64,000 bases of DNA, taken from contig NC_091673.1 in the NCBI RefSeq assembly GCF_042453785.1, forward strand, positions 26,526,501 to 26,590,500, written 5' to 3'. Position numbers and translations under genes: made by a program. Numbering within the stretch: the stretch's first letter is position 1; every line of letters starts with the position of its first letter. Below, one piece after another: positions 34,734-45,851 of the stretch. The notes beneath the pieces are model-generated. The model did not search any database. It was not told the DNA's origin and was given only the letters and a program-made list of their open reading frames with translations. The stretch is from Malus domestica. Its lineage: Eukaryota > Streptophyta > Magnoliopsida > Rosales > Rosaceae.

Positions 34734-37017
34734 TGAAACAACCCGTTTTGGTTATTTAAACGGCTTTTGAATTAGGAGGACATTTATGTAATTTCACGAA
34801 AAAGGGTATATTTTCTAATTTTAGGTTTGCTTTGGGGACCTTAAATGGTGAGTCGGGTGGGACCCCTTTCTGTTTTTGGTTTCCTGGTCTCCCTTCCCTT
34901 ATGGCTGCCACGTGGCAGTCCTCTTTCTTTCCCCCTTCTTCTCTCTTCTCTGTCTCGGATCCCTCTCTTCTTTCCCATACAAACTCTCAGCTCTCTTTCT
35001 CTCTCTTTCTCTCTCGCAGCTCTCCCAATTCCTTCTTCCCCTTTTGGTGAACCCTCGCACACACATACATGCCTATAGACCAACCAAACCACTATCATCA
35101 CCTGTGACCTCCCTTCCTTCCCTCACCTTTCCGATCTCTCTGTCGGCACTGTACTCGTGGCTCTCCGATGAGGTAAGTCGAAACTTGCCCAAAATGTTCC
35201 TAAATTGGGTTTAGTGAGTGTGTTGGTAGTGTTTTAATGCATGAACACCTTAGAAACACCTTCACCATATTTTCCAGCGAGGAACTTGGCCTTTGCTGGC
35301 ATTCTCTAGCCAATCTCGACATCAACTCAACCCCATCTTGGTATATTCTTGTTCCTTGCCTTGATATCTACATTTTTGGTTTTTACATCATTGAGAATGG
35401 TTAAAATTCAAGCTCCATCGAAGCTTAGGAATTCTTCGGTCAGTTTTCGGCCTTCTTCTTCCTTGGGGCTAGTGACCCACAAACTTGAGACCCAAAACCC
35501 TTTTTAACCAACCCAATCCCTTAGCATTTCAAACCAAAGGACCCAATTAAATAACCGGGCTTTCAAGCCCAAAACTCTAGTTTAACCAGGCCCTTGGGCC
35601 ATGTACCTTGGCCCATGCCGGTCATTAACCTAGCCCAGGAACTTTTTTTAATCCCAAACCCAAGCTTTGGCCCAAACCCATAGAGCCGACCCAAAGTCTA
35701 GGCCCAAAACCGGTTGGAACCTTCCAAGGATTTTCCTGGAACATTCTTCGGAATATTCCTTGGAATATTTCCCTATTGACTTTTTGTTGAGTTTTTCGAA
35801 ATTTACCAGGGACCATTCTTAGGGTAATTCGACGTCTTGGATCCGTTTTTGACGTCCGTTTTCGCAAATCCAATCGTTTTAATATATTTTTATTAATTTG
35901 ACCCTTTATGTGCTTAGGGGCAATTATTGTGGTGTTTTCGTCTTCGCTAGTTTGCGTGGTTCTTTGACGACAAAGTATCTGTGAGTAGACCCTTTCTAAA
36001 ATGCATTTTTTAATAGTAGAAATGCATACATGAAAAGCATGATTTGGTGATCAAGTTTTAGATAACATTTTATGAGTAAATTGGATTTACCTTATACGAT
36101 TATCATGCTTACTTAGAATATTTTGGAATACCTTATTTTCTATCAAACCCATGTTCCTTTTAGTATATCTAATGGATGACGATATACTATTTAGAACATA
36201 TTTTTACACACTTCTTTATAGTATCGATGATGGATGACCTTATACTATGAAGATTTTTTCATATATATGTACCTATATTTGGAAAGATTATATTCAATGG
36301 TTTTGTGCATAGCTAGTAGACAAATATTGACATTCGGGTTGGGTGCTGTAGGAGCCTGTGGGTGATGATACTTATATTAACTTTCGGGTTGGGCGATGTA
36401 GGAGCCTATGGGTGATGATACATATATTGACCTTCGGGTTGGGTGCTGTAGGAGCTTACGGGCGATTGATACTTGTGAAAGAAGTGTTTTGAATGAAGAA
36501 TTCTATATGCCTTCGGGCGTTACTGATACCACTAGTTAGCACACTATATACAATATATGTTTTATGAAAGTTTTTATGGCATGCTAGGGTTTCGGAAAAC
36601 CTATCATATATTATACTATTGAGTTTTCATAAAACTTTTGGGGGTTAGTATGCTGAATAACTATTTCAGTATTATGTATATATCAATTTGGTCCACTCAT
36701 GTTTGTTTTGTGCCCCTTCAAGATTTAGAATTGAGGCGTATAATCCTGGCGTCAAGGCACTTCCGCATTGGCATCTTCGAGTCCTCTCGATTTAGGACCC
36801 ACTCCTTGTTCATTAAACTTTACATTATTTCTTTTTAGTGTTCTAGTTAGTTGTGTGCTTTGAACACGTTCCTAAGTTGCATATTCATTGTATTTAAATT
36901 TATAAGTCTTATTTATTCCTCCTTTTCATGCATTCTAATATGGCTTCGTCACCTTCGGCTGTCGGCTAGCACGTGCCTACTCTAGTGTTTGGGAGAATAT
37001 CGGGTTCGGGCGTGTCA
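34734..37017 (+). repeat. Right LTR of the 6.9 kb element
   Basis: Starts TGAAACAACCCG after the purine tract and ends GGGCGTGTCA. Near 36320-36460 a block built on GACNTTCGGGTTGGG and TGTAGGAGC is present three times, against two in the left LTR. Confidence 0.85.
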
Positions 37018-37490
37018 GCCTATGTCGACCTGAGCTCATCGTTAGTGTTTTCCATATTATCCCCTCTGCATACCGAAGCTGGAAATGGCTCATTGCCCTT
37101 GAGAGGGAGAGAGTACATGGGAGGGATGCCATCGTAGATCTTTGCTCCAACTACCCTATTTAAAACCGAAAGTGGGTTAAGGCTGAGATTGCCAGATTGC
37201 ACCCGAAACCAAAAACTGCTAAAGGTGTTTTCAAGTCCGAGAAGAAGAAGAGGAAGAAACCGGAAGAGGTTATTCCAAAAGAGGGCTAGGCCAACGAGTA
37301 GTTCTGGCGGTCGCCAAGGTAAAATGCTAGAAACTATTGACCTCACTTCTTCAGCTGAGGAAGGCTTTCAGCAACCATCGATAATCGGCGGAGGAGAAGG
37401 GGGAGATTCTATCCTCGAGAGAGTTAGGAGCCCTGTCAGAGGTTCTCCAGAGAAAACATTTTCTGCCGTAGTACAAAAATAGACGATGTC
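37018..37490 (+). pseudogene. Gypsy-type putative transposase ORF, 3' part
   Basis: Continues the ORF cut at 30091: YVDLSSSLVFSILSPLHTEAG follows in frame with ILRASTY of the left part when the inserted LTR pair is removed. Downstream, a lysine/arginine-rich segment can be read in two frames (KSEKKKRKKPEE or SSPRRRRGRNRKR, about 37220-37270), then LTSSAEEGFQQPSI and a stop at 37480-37482. The basic patch suggests nuclear localisation. It carries frame changes, so it is treated as a pseudogene. Confidence 0.4.
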
Positions 37491-38228
37491 GAAGCAACAA
37501 CAGCAACTATAACATCAAAGTTCTCAGATTCGGACTTCCGTTTTGCTTATGCCATGAGTTTCTTGAAATGCATGCAGTGCTTTGTTGGGTGTTTCCAGTA
37601 TATATCAACTTAAACTCGGATCTGACCTTAGGATGAGCCCTAGAACTTGGAGATTCATTGCCCCCATCACCAAGAAAACCTGTATGATGGTCTTCTACCT
37701 AGGACATTTCTGTGTAACGAGACGAGGTCGTTCGTCGGTGGCAATGTTTCCATTATATAGCTGTTCCCATATAATTCCCAGGTATCATTTGTTTTTTTGC
37801 CGATGATGATATCTTGGGACTTATCACTGGATACTTGAGAGGGAAGATTATGTCTGTTTGCTCATATACAGCCAAGAAAGGATACAAAGCAAGGTTTTGG
37901 ATCTTTTAATATGGTCTTAATGCTCTCTTATTTAAGTTTATTTTTACGGCCTTGTTATCTCCTCCTCATCACGAAAAGCCCAACGCGCTTTCATTATCCG
38001 TATATTCATGGAATCATGGGAAATTAAGGATGACATTGACATATAGAAGATAATGAAGACTTCACCAAACTTTAACTCTTTGTACTTCAATCACTCTCTA
38101 ATGTATCTTCTCATGTGTAATTATCTAAATTCTGCTATTATTCTCTGGTACATTTGAGAGTTTGTTGAATGCTTTTCATAACTCTATTGAAATTGGTTTA
38201 CCTCCTCGTTAATATCGAGTTACCAGAG
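37491..38228. other. No gene recognised
   Basis: Several short open frames (such as 37582-37806) show no family features. This may be the 3' part of the same transposase-like unit or degenerate flank of the receptor-kinase relic. Confidence 0.4.
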
Positions 38229-39313
38229 TCCAATGTCACCTTCAAATTATGGAGAGACAGCGGCTATTGTTGTTGGCTTGGGTAAAGATTTATGTCACTT
38301 CCTGTTTCCTTTCTTTTCCGCAATGCCTTTTTTTTTTTTTTTTTTCCTGAAGTTGATAATGGTTTTTCATCATTGATGAATTTTTACAATAGTGTTCTTG
38401 GTGAAGATCGTTTGTTTGCATGAAAAGGAGTCAGAGAGGCAGCTTTGTTAATCCAGATTTTCTGACACTCACAATGAATAAGTTTCTAAACGATATGAAA
38501 AGAGAGAAGCCCGTCAGGTTCACTTCTCAACAACTTCGCATTGCCACTTATAATTTCACCAACCTGTTGGGCCGAGGAGGTTTTGTTGCAGTTTATAAAG
38601 GGATATTTAGCAATGGAACCCTTGTGGCCGTTATGGTTCTAAATGGGAGCTCAGACAAAAGAATCGAGGAACAATTCATGGCAGAAGTTAGTACAATCGG
38701 AAAAATCCATCACTTCAATCTGGTATGTCTTTGGATTCTGCTTTGAGAAACACCTAAGAGCACTTGTTTATGAGTACATGGGAAATTAATCGCTTGACAA
38801 GTACTGATTTCGTAGCAACGCAATGAGCTTTAGGATTTGAAAAGTTTCATGAAATTGTTATTGGGACAGAGAGATAGATCGCTTACTTGCACAAAGAATG
38901 CCAACAACGAACAATCCATTACGACATAAAACCTAAAAATATTCTTTTGGATGCAAACTTCTTTCCAAAGGTAGTTGATTTCGTTTTGGCCAAGCTGTGT
39001 AACAGGGACAATACTCACATAACCATGACAGGGGGGAGTGGGACTCCAGGTTATATTGCACCGAAAGTTTGGCTGAGGTTTCCTATAACACAGAAATGTG
39101 ATGTGTACAACTTTGGAATGCTATTGTTTGAGATCATAAACAGGAGAAAGAATCTCGACAACTATATTCAAGAAAGCCAAGTTCGTTCTCGAGTTGGGTA
39201 TGGAAGAAGTTTGAACGGGGGGAATTAGGAGAGCTGATGGTAGTTTGTGGAATAGAGGAGAAAAATAAAGACAACGCAGAGAGAATGGTAAAGGTAGCTT
39301 TGTGGTGTGTGTA
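38229..39313 (+). pseudogene. Lr10-type receptor-like kinase relic 2
   Basis: Paralogue of the relic at 24001-25166. An upstream exon ending at a GGTAAAG donor (38282) is followed by the kinase: leader NKFLNDMKREKPVRFTSQQL, glycine loop GRGGFVAVYKG, VAVMVL with Met for the ATP-binding Lys, catalytic loop HYDIKPKNILLDANFF, and activation loop VDFVLAKLCNR (DFV for DFG). Later motifs are GTPGYIAPKV (APK for APE) and CDVYNFGMLLFEIINRRKNL. Frame changes occur near 38735, 38865 and 39180, and a stop follows VALWCV at 39311. The C-terminal 90 residues present in relic 1 are missing. The extracellular domain is absent. The Copia LTR begins 48 bp downstream. Confidence 0.85.
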
Positions 39314-39361
39314 GACTTTATTTGAAAGGATCCAATCAACTAAGTTGCTAAACTACATGAA

Positions 39362-39852
39362 CGTTAGAATTATAAGCATGCTTGTGCCCTAATGAGTTGT
39401 TGCTAAAATGCAGTAATCTGCATAAACCCTAATAACAAATTGATGTATGAACTGACCTGAATTCGCAGCCATACTTCTCGATATTGTGGTGTCTTCCCTT
39501 CTCTTGTACTCGGTGCAATAATGTTCTGGATTTACAATGGGGCTAACCCTTCTTAATGAACATAAAGATTATACACCGAGAAGTGGGACCAATCCACACC
39601 ATTGATTTTGGTAACAGCCTCATCCCATTACCATGACAGTTACCATCAGTTTTCAAATTACAAACCAACAGCCTCACGGTTTAATTAATTCTTGTGGCCT
39701 ATATCATTTTCCCCTCCATTATGTGTTAAGTTTGCCAGGATACAAACTCTTAGTAGTGCACGTGAGTTATAGGTCATTTCTAAGTTAACTTGTTGTCCAA
39801 GTATTGATGAACTCACTGGAATTCAAATGTGATGAAATCACATGAATTCCAA
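39362..39852 (-). repeat. 3' LTR of Copia 2
   Basis: In minus orientation it starts TGTTGGAATTCATG next to the purine tract and ends ATAATTCTAACG, an imperfect inverse of its start. Length about 491 bp. No second copy is in the window, so the edges rest on the terminal motifs. Confidence 0.6.
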
Positions 39853-40292
39853 CATTCTCCCACATGAGTGATATCAAAACTCTTCACTTTATCACAACAA
39901 CTTAGTAAATGTGATCACTAAGCTAACTTGATTAGAGAACTTTCATAACTAACTAAAACATTGTATTCGCAGAACCTAAGAGAAACATAATACTCTAATT
40001 CATGTATTAGTTCTCCAAGATCACTAAACAAATACAATACAATGTGAATGCTGTCATTGAGGAATATTATTATTTGGGAGCATAATAGTATACTAACACA
40101 CTCCCACATTTTTTGTTCTAAGATGTCATGAACATCTCTTATGCATTAACTTTGCAAAGATTCATTTCAAGTAAATAATATACTCAGTAATTTGTACTTT
40201 GCATTCCAAGTGAAATTAATCACTCAAACAATTCATCAACTTCATTAAACATCAATTAACAAGATTTAGAACTATAGTACCTTGCTCCCACA

Positions 40293-41410
40293 TTACTTAT
40301 GATCCATTGATGGCTGCAGGCCCATCTTGAGTACATGCTTATTACATGTAGAGACATTCAATGCTTTTGTCAATAGATCTGCTACCATTTCATGAGTGCT
40401 GATATGCTCAATGTCTATAACCTCACCTCTAACTTGATCCTGCACTTTTAAGTACTTGATATCCCTAAGTCTCGAGTCTTCTGATCTCTTGTTATTCTTG
40501 GCAAATATTGCAGAGGTGTTGTCACGATATATCTTCATTGGTCTCTCAATGATCCTCACTACCTTCATGTGATGTAGCAAATTTTTCAACCAATTTGGTT
40601 GTCTCATTGCCTCAAAACAACCAATGTACTCAGACTTCATTATTGACACATCTCTTGTTTGTTGTTTCTTGCTTCTCCATGACATTGCAACTTTAACAAA
40701 CATGAAAATTTATCCACTGGTTGACATCTTGTCATCCACACACCCTCCAAGATCCGCATTTGTGTAGCATACTAATTCCAAATTATCAACATAGTTGTAG
40801 CATAATACATAACTTTGTGTTCTTTTTAGATACCTAAGAACCTTCTTTCCAACATTCCAATGAACCACATCAGGATTCGATTGAAACCTTCCTAAAACAC
40901 TCAATGCAAATGCCAAATTAGGTCTTGTGCATACTTGTGCATACATTACACTGCCAACTAGAGATGTATAGGGTGTATCCTTCATCACTAGTATGTCATG
41001 ATCAGTAATGGGACGTTGTTTCAAGGAAAGTCTGTCACCTTTACCAATTGGTAATTCACCATCATTGCAGTGCTCCATATTGAACTTTTTAACACCTTCT
41101 TAATATAAGCCTTATGTGCCAATCCCAGAGTTTGTTGAGATCTGTTTCTACTGACAAAAGCTTCTTGGTTTTTTCAATAAGTCAATACGGTTACTTGCAA
41201 GTAAAATGCCATCCACATATAGAACCAGAAAGATGAAATTAGACTTCACAATTCTCATGTAGATGCAATTGTCATTCTTGTTTTTTGCAAAACCAGAAGT
41301 TGTCATAACTAGATCAAACTTTTTGTACCATTGTCTTGATGCTTGTTTCAAGTCATAAATAGATTTGTTCAATTTGCAGACCCATTGCTCATTCCCCCTT
41401 TCAATGAATC
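40293..41410 (-). pseudogene. Copia 2 reverse transcriptase and RNase H
   Basis: From right to left: GNEQWVCKLNKSIYDLKQAS, then QWYKKFDLVM, NDNCIYMR, and the RT active site LYVDGILLAS (YVDG for the usual YVDD). Next come YTSLVGSVMYAQVCTRPNLA, then YTNADLGGCVDDK, the RNase H segment SWRSKKQQTRDVSIMKSEYI, YRDNTSAIFA, and the end HEMVADLLTKALN. Frame breaks near 41100 and 40705. The front of RT, integrase and gag are absent; the reading is cut at 41410 by the neighbouring LTR element. The YVDD change would abolish polymerase activity. Confidence 0.85.
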
Positions 41411-42569
41411 TGTTGACCCTAAAAACTACTAAGCTTACGAGGCGCGCATGCCGATTAATTAATAAGCTAACTACATTTTTCAATTATGTGTAGGGTGTGC
41501 CAACTCGACGGCCGAGCTCGGCCGGGGAGTAAAATTTGTTGGTGTTGCGTTGAGTGCGCTGCTGACTTCTTGATCTTGCAACTGCGACTGAGGAAGGAAC
41601 ACGTCTTGGCCTTCGGGTTTTAGAGCCTAAAGACAAGGTTGCTAGTCTCGCGAAGTTCCGGATCGTCAGCGCCAGGTTCGGTCACGGTGATTATATTTGT
41701 AAGAGTATAAGCATACCGAACTGTTTCCAAACTATACGGACACAAGTACTCAAAATAGATATATGTCTTGGTGGTGAATGTGGTTCGGCCGTCAGAATGC
41801 TGAACTCTAAAACTTACTTGTGAATATCTAATCATAAAACAACTCGATGTTCAATGCGCCGAGCCTAGTAATCTGTAACACCTCACTCCGCCAAGAAGGC
41901 TAATGAGATGACCTCTGCCAATAAGGATTCAAAAATCCTTCTCGACCGAGACTTGGATAGATAATCAATTGGCCTCAACTCAGTGTTGTTTATCCCAACT
42001 GAAGGTTCTCCGCGGTCAGTTGATTCTACGGCAATAGTGTTGTTTATCCAAACTGAACGTGTTTACCAGTTGCCTTCACAGTGTTGTTTATCCAAACTGA
42101 AGATGTGTCGGCAAAAAAGAAAATAAAAATCTTAAGGTTGTTGAGAGGTTTCGCGTAGAGCAAGAGTTTGCGCATGGTAGTTTGTGTGTTGAGTTAGATG
42201 GGCTTAGAATGATGCACCCCCTTCTTATTTATAGCAGCCAATCTTATCATGGCCGAACCATAATTATACTCGGATTAGGATTCCTTAACCTAATCCAACC
42301 AGGTCTCGGCCAATCCTGCCTCTATTAGGGCTTTGAACTAACCACTTTATCCGGCCACATTCACCTCTCAAATCTTAGCATCCTCATCCTATCGAGACTT
42401 CTTATTATACTAGGATTCGACTTACCCCATCAATCCGTCTTATACTAGGACTCAGCCGAACTTAACCACGCAGCCCATAATAACTAAAATTCACGATAAT
42501 TCTAGAAACATACTGCTGGGCCGAGAATAACTCCTAACTCGGCCCACATCAATATTTTGGGCCCAAACA
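41411..42569 (-). repeat. 3' LTR of the mobile-domain element
   Basis: 1159 bp. In minus orientation it starts TGTTTGGGCCC after the purine tract and ends GGGTCAACA. A TATA box (CTATAAATAAG, near 42230) is on the minus strand. Confidence 0.85.
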
Positions 42570-43045
42570 TTGCCCCTTTTCTTTTGAGGTCCTTAGCTTT
42601 CACTCCTAAGCCGAGCGTCGACCTTGAAGAAGCGAAATCGACTCTTATACTTCTTCAGTACTGAAACACCTCAAATAGCCCAAACACGCGCATTTATGAG
42701 ACATGATCACACGGGCTTGATTCTTTTAACATCCTACCACACGGTAATCTTTTACTTGCTTGTCCTTTAATGATGACATTTGAAATGTGCAGACGTTAAA
42801 CATCTTTTCATCATTAATCCTGCTGTTACACATACTCGTGCTACCTTGAATCACGAACGGCTAGGTCATCGAATCGTCCTTTCATCATAAAAAACCACCA
42901 CCACACGTCACCACGTCGCCTCAATCCACGAGTTCTTCGGTCTTTTCATACTGATTTCCTGAATCTCCATGATGATTGTAAAACTGTCCGATTGGTCTTA
43001 CCCTTTCTTTTCAAAATTAAACGATTCGCCTTCTTCCAAAACCTT

Positions 43046-43053
43046 TATAAATA
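43046..43053 (+). promoter_or_regulatory. TATA box of the antisense mobile-domain gene
   Basis: TATAAATA lies about 136 bp upstream of the ATG at 43182, on the strand of the mobile-domain gene and opposite to the retroelement. It is preceded by CA-rich sequence with CACGTC motifs (42904-42917). A captured plant promoter is the natural reading; activity is not shown. Confidence 0.55.
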
Positions 43054-43181
43054 CCCAAAGTCCTTCATTTTTCCTTTTACGCCTTCCGAACTTTCAAACC
43101 TTTTACTTCCAGATCAACCTTCAAACCTCCCTTTCTAACCAAAAAACTTTTGAGTCCAGAAATTTCTTCGAGTTCTCAACA

Positions 43182-44695
43182 ATGGCTCCCAACACCTTTA
43201 TCTCCAAACTTTCCGACGAATGCGCCAAGTGACGGGACTTCATCGACCAGAGTGCCATCAAAACCCTATGATTTGAATGTGACTCGAGCACTTCTCACCA
43301 AATCCTGGGAACACTCTTTAAAGACAACGTCCCAGCGTCCATTACCAACCTCCTCAAAGATCACTACTTGGAACCTTTGCTTCAAGGATATGACTGGTCA
43401 AAGTGGGAATTGACCAAACCCCAAGGGGCCTGGCCTTCAACTACCGCAACCTGGGTAGCGTGGGTCGAAAGAATGGAGAAGTTTTTCAGTAAGGAATGAA
43501 AGATTCTCAGCATTTATGATGCCATTAAGCTCTTGACCATCGAGATCGCCATGGATAAAGAACTTCTCATGGCAGCTCATGGCTTTTGGTGCTCGGCCAC
43601 CAATACTATGGTCTTCCTGCTTGGCCCTATTGGCCCCACTATTCTCGACATCTCAGCCATTCCTGGGACCTCCTCTTCAGGTCTTCCGATTGACGTCTCC
43701 TTTTCTAGGTGCCCATCCAACCTCGACCTCAAGATACTCTTCGATGAACACGCAGTCAAGTCGTTGAGGAACCAAGAGCCCTAGAAAGAAGAAGTTAAGA
43801 AGTTGCATAAGAACTTTTTCAACTACAAGACCCTCATAAAACACTTCACTGGCCAAGGGGAAGAAAACCTCAAGAATGGAGAACGCGAAGCCTTCTTTTT
43901 TTATTGGTACAACAAATTTATTTGTTGTACCAAGTCGATTAAATGTTTGGTTGAGAACATCCCGGTCACTGAAGCCTTAGCCAGTGGTCATATCCTGGCT
44001 CTTAGCTCAACTATCCTAGCCAACCTCACTCATTGCCTAGCCGAGACGACGGTCAACAAGATTGACCCACACCAAAGTGGCCCACTCTGGGTTCTTCAAC
44101 TCTGACTGCAAGTCTATTTTGCCACCTTCAGGCCCCCCAACTTCAGACCCTCTGAAGCGTTAGGTCTTCAATTGGCTCTAGACCTGCTCATTCTCACTTG
44201 GCCGAAGAAGTTTTTAAACACTTTTTCAGCCTAGAAGACCGTTATGATGACAAGTTTTTAATCTATCATCGTCAAGAATACCCTTTTCCATCAAGCTCCC
44301 ATCCTCGACATGGAATGAAGCTGAAGACGCTAACCTCTGAAAGAACTAGGGATCGTTTGTGTTAACTCGCGACCTTCCTCTCAGCTGCAATACTAAGCAC
44401 GCAAGTTGGGAAGTCTACCAACCCCACTTCACTGTACGATAACTTGGTTACCTCCAAGGCTGGCCCACTGCCTTCACTCACCTCTCGTTCTCTCGTAAGC
44501 CGATGACGCCTCTCTGGTTCTTCAGAAAGAGAATGTGGGGAGGCCGAGCAAGAATTTCAAGAAAGGTGCAAGAAATTCCACCTCTGGCCGAACATCCCTG
44601 CGACTCTCAATACTGCCACCTTTGTTAACTGGTGGGCCGTATATACTCAAGACTTTTTTGGTGCACCGGTTGAAAACGTTATCAAGAAAATTTCG
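43182..44695 (+). pseudogene. Plant-mobile-domain (MAIN-like, aminotransferase-like) gene, antisense to its retroelement
   Basis: Plant mobile domain (PMD) proteins include the nuclear MAIN/MAIL1 proteins and many transposon-borne relatives. Starting at ATG 43182, the reading gives MAPNTFISKLSDECAK, stop, RDFIDQSAIKTL, stop, then ITNLLKDHYLEPLLQGYDW, AWPSTTATWVAWVERMEKFF, stop, LTIEIAMDKELLMAAHGFW and WCSATNTMVFLLGPIGPTIL, then DISAIPG. This is the PMD core, where a W followed about 20 residues later by GP-TLLD-AI-G is typical. Further on come YNKFICCTKS, LNTFSA and a degraded C terminus (about 44400-44695, ARQLGYLQG-like). At least three stops and frame changes break it. It meets gag of the host element tail to tail at about 44700. 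Confidence 0.75.
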
Positions 44696-44739
44696 CCCCA
44701 AGAATTCTTTTTATATTCCACATCCAAGCCGTCTAAAGT

Positions 44740-45850
44740 GATTCTAACAAATTCAACTTCAGGGAGAGATACTCGACACCAATTTCTAGCCGACTTGAAC
44801 CTTGTTAAGTATTCCATTGGCGACTCGTCAGATGCTTGAGCCATCCTAGCCAGTGATGAAACTGACATTTCCATCCCCGGTCGGTAGAATTGTTCATGGA
44901 ACTTTTCGACCAGCTCCTCCCAACTTTGGATGGAATTGGGCGGAAGGTTGATGTACCAAGCAAATGCTAAACCTGTTAGCGAGAAGTTGAATAGTTGCAG
45001 TTTGTGGAAGTCGCTATTAATATCTTCGTATTGCGCAGTGAACCGAGCCACATGTTTTAATGAGGACATGGACGATTCTTCAGCAAAAAGTCTGAAATCT
45101 GGGATCTTGAAGCCTTTAAGATATTCAAACTTCTCTACGTACTGGGTATGGATGGATGAATTTCAGGAACTTCGGCCCTTTCTTTAAAGCCGAGTCGATC
45201 ATCCTTTGGACCTCGATCATATTGACTGATGTTGCTTCCATTCTCTGGTCGGATTCGTCTGATCTACTGCTTGATCTTCCTCTTTTTTTCCAAGTCAATC
45301 GTTTTGAGTCGAGTAGATCATGTTTCGGCCTGTAGTGGATTACTTTTAAGTGGAAGTTGTCGGGACTGATCAGTAGACCTCACTTTAAAGGCTCTGCTAA
45401 CCAATAGTTTGAGCAATTTGGTGTGTGTATGACTATTATTTCGTATCACCTCGAGCAAACTGTTCAATTTTTGGCTAACTGTCTATTTAACCTGCCGAGA
45501 TTACTTGTCAAGTCATCTTCGAAGAAACGACCTAGTTGGGGATCAGAGCCTTCACCACCATTTTCATTGCAGTCCTCCATTATCCCTTCAATGAAAACAC
45601 CTGCGGTTTTGTTGGGAATTTCTATATTGCGAGGCTGGGTACCGCGACAAACTTTATTTTCTCGGTGTGTTACACTTGTAGCCTCAGGTATCACAGTAAT
45701 AAGAGGATTTTGTGCATGTGACAAATTTTGTCTAGGGCTCCGAACTGGTAGGTCGGTCGTTGACTTTCCCATAATTGCTTTCTTTTTTATTGACCGTGTC
45801 TCAATGGTCATGGACTCCGAGGCTAAACCTGTCCTACTGGGCATGCCAAA
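44740..45850 (-). pseudogene. Gag of the mobile-domain element
   Basis: The N-terminal region (45844-45464) is low-complexity and acidic to neutral. The retrotrans_gag domain is at 45069-44740: VARFTAQYEDINSDFHKLQL, then FNFSLTGLAFAWYINLPPNS, IQSWEELVEKFHEQFY, and SPMEYLTRFKSARNWC. These are classical Gypsy gag motifs. Stops and a frame change separate the two parts near 45100-45460. No zinc knuckle, protease or polymerase follows; antisense mobile-domain sequence begins instead. This makes the element a gag-only (TR-GAG or LARD-like) derivative. Confidence 0.8.
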
Positions 45851-45851
45851 A

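Larger units (their letters stand above)
30092..37017 (+). mobile_element. Gypsy-type LTR pair with degenerate interior, 6.9 kb
   Basis: Two LTRs of about 2.3 kb (30092-32353 and 34734-37017) start TG(T/A)AACAACCC and end GGGCGTGTCA or similar. A polypurine tract (AACGGGGGTATA) precedes the right LTR, giving plus orientation. The interior has no recognisable gag or pol. The right flank GCCTA and left flank ACCTA may be a diverged target duplication. The left LTR is followed not by a primer-binding site but by a copy of the right-hand target flank, so the structure is rearranged. Confidence 0.75.
39362..41410 (-). mobile_element. Copia LTR retrotransposon 2, 3' half only
   Basis: On the minus strand, RT and RNase H are followed by a 440-bp non-coding stretch, a purine tract (CATGTGGGAGAA) and one LTR. 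The 5' half is absent because the element at 41411 begins inside RT. It belongs to a different Copia family from the elements at 10676 and 59250. Confidence 0.8.
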
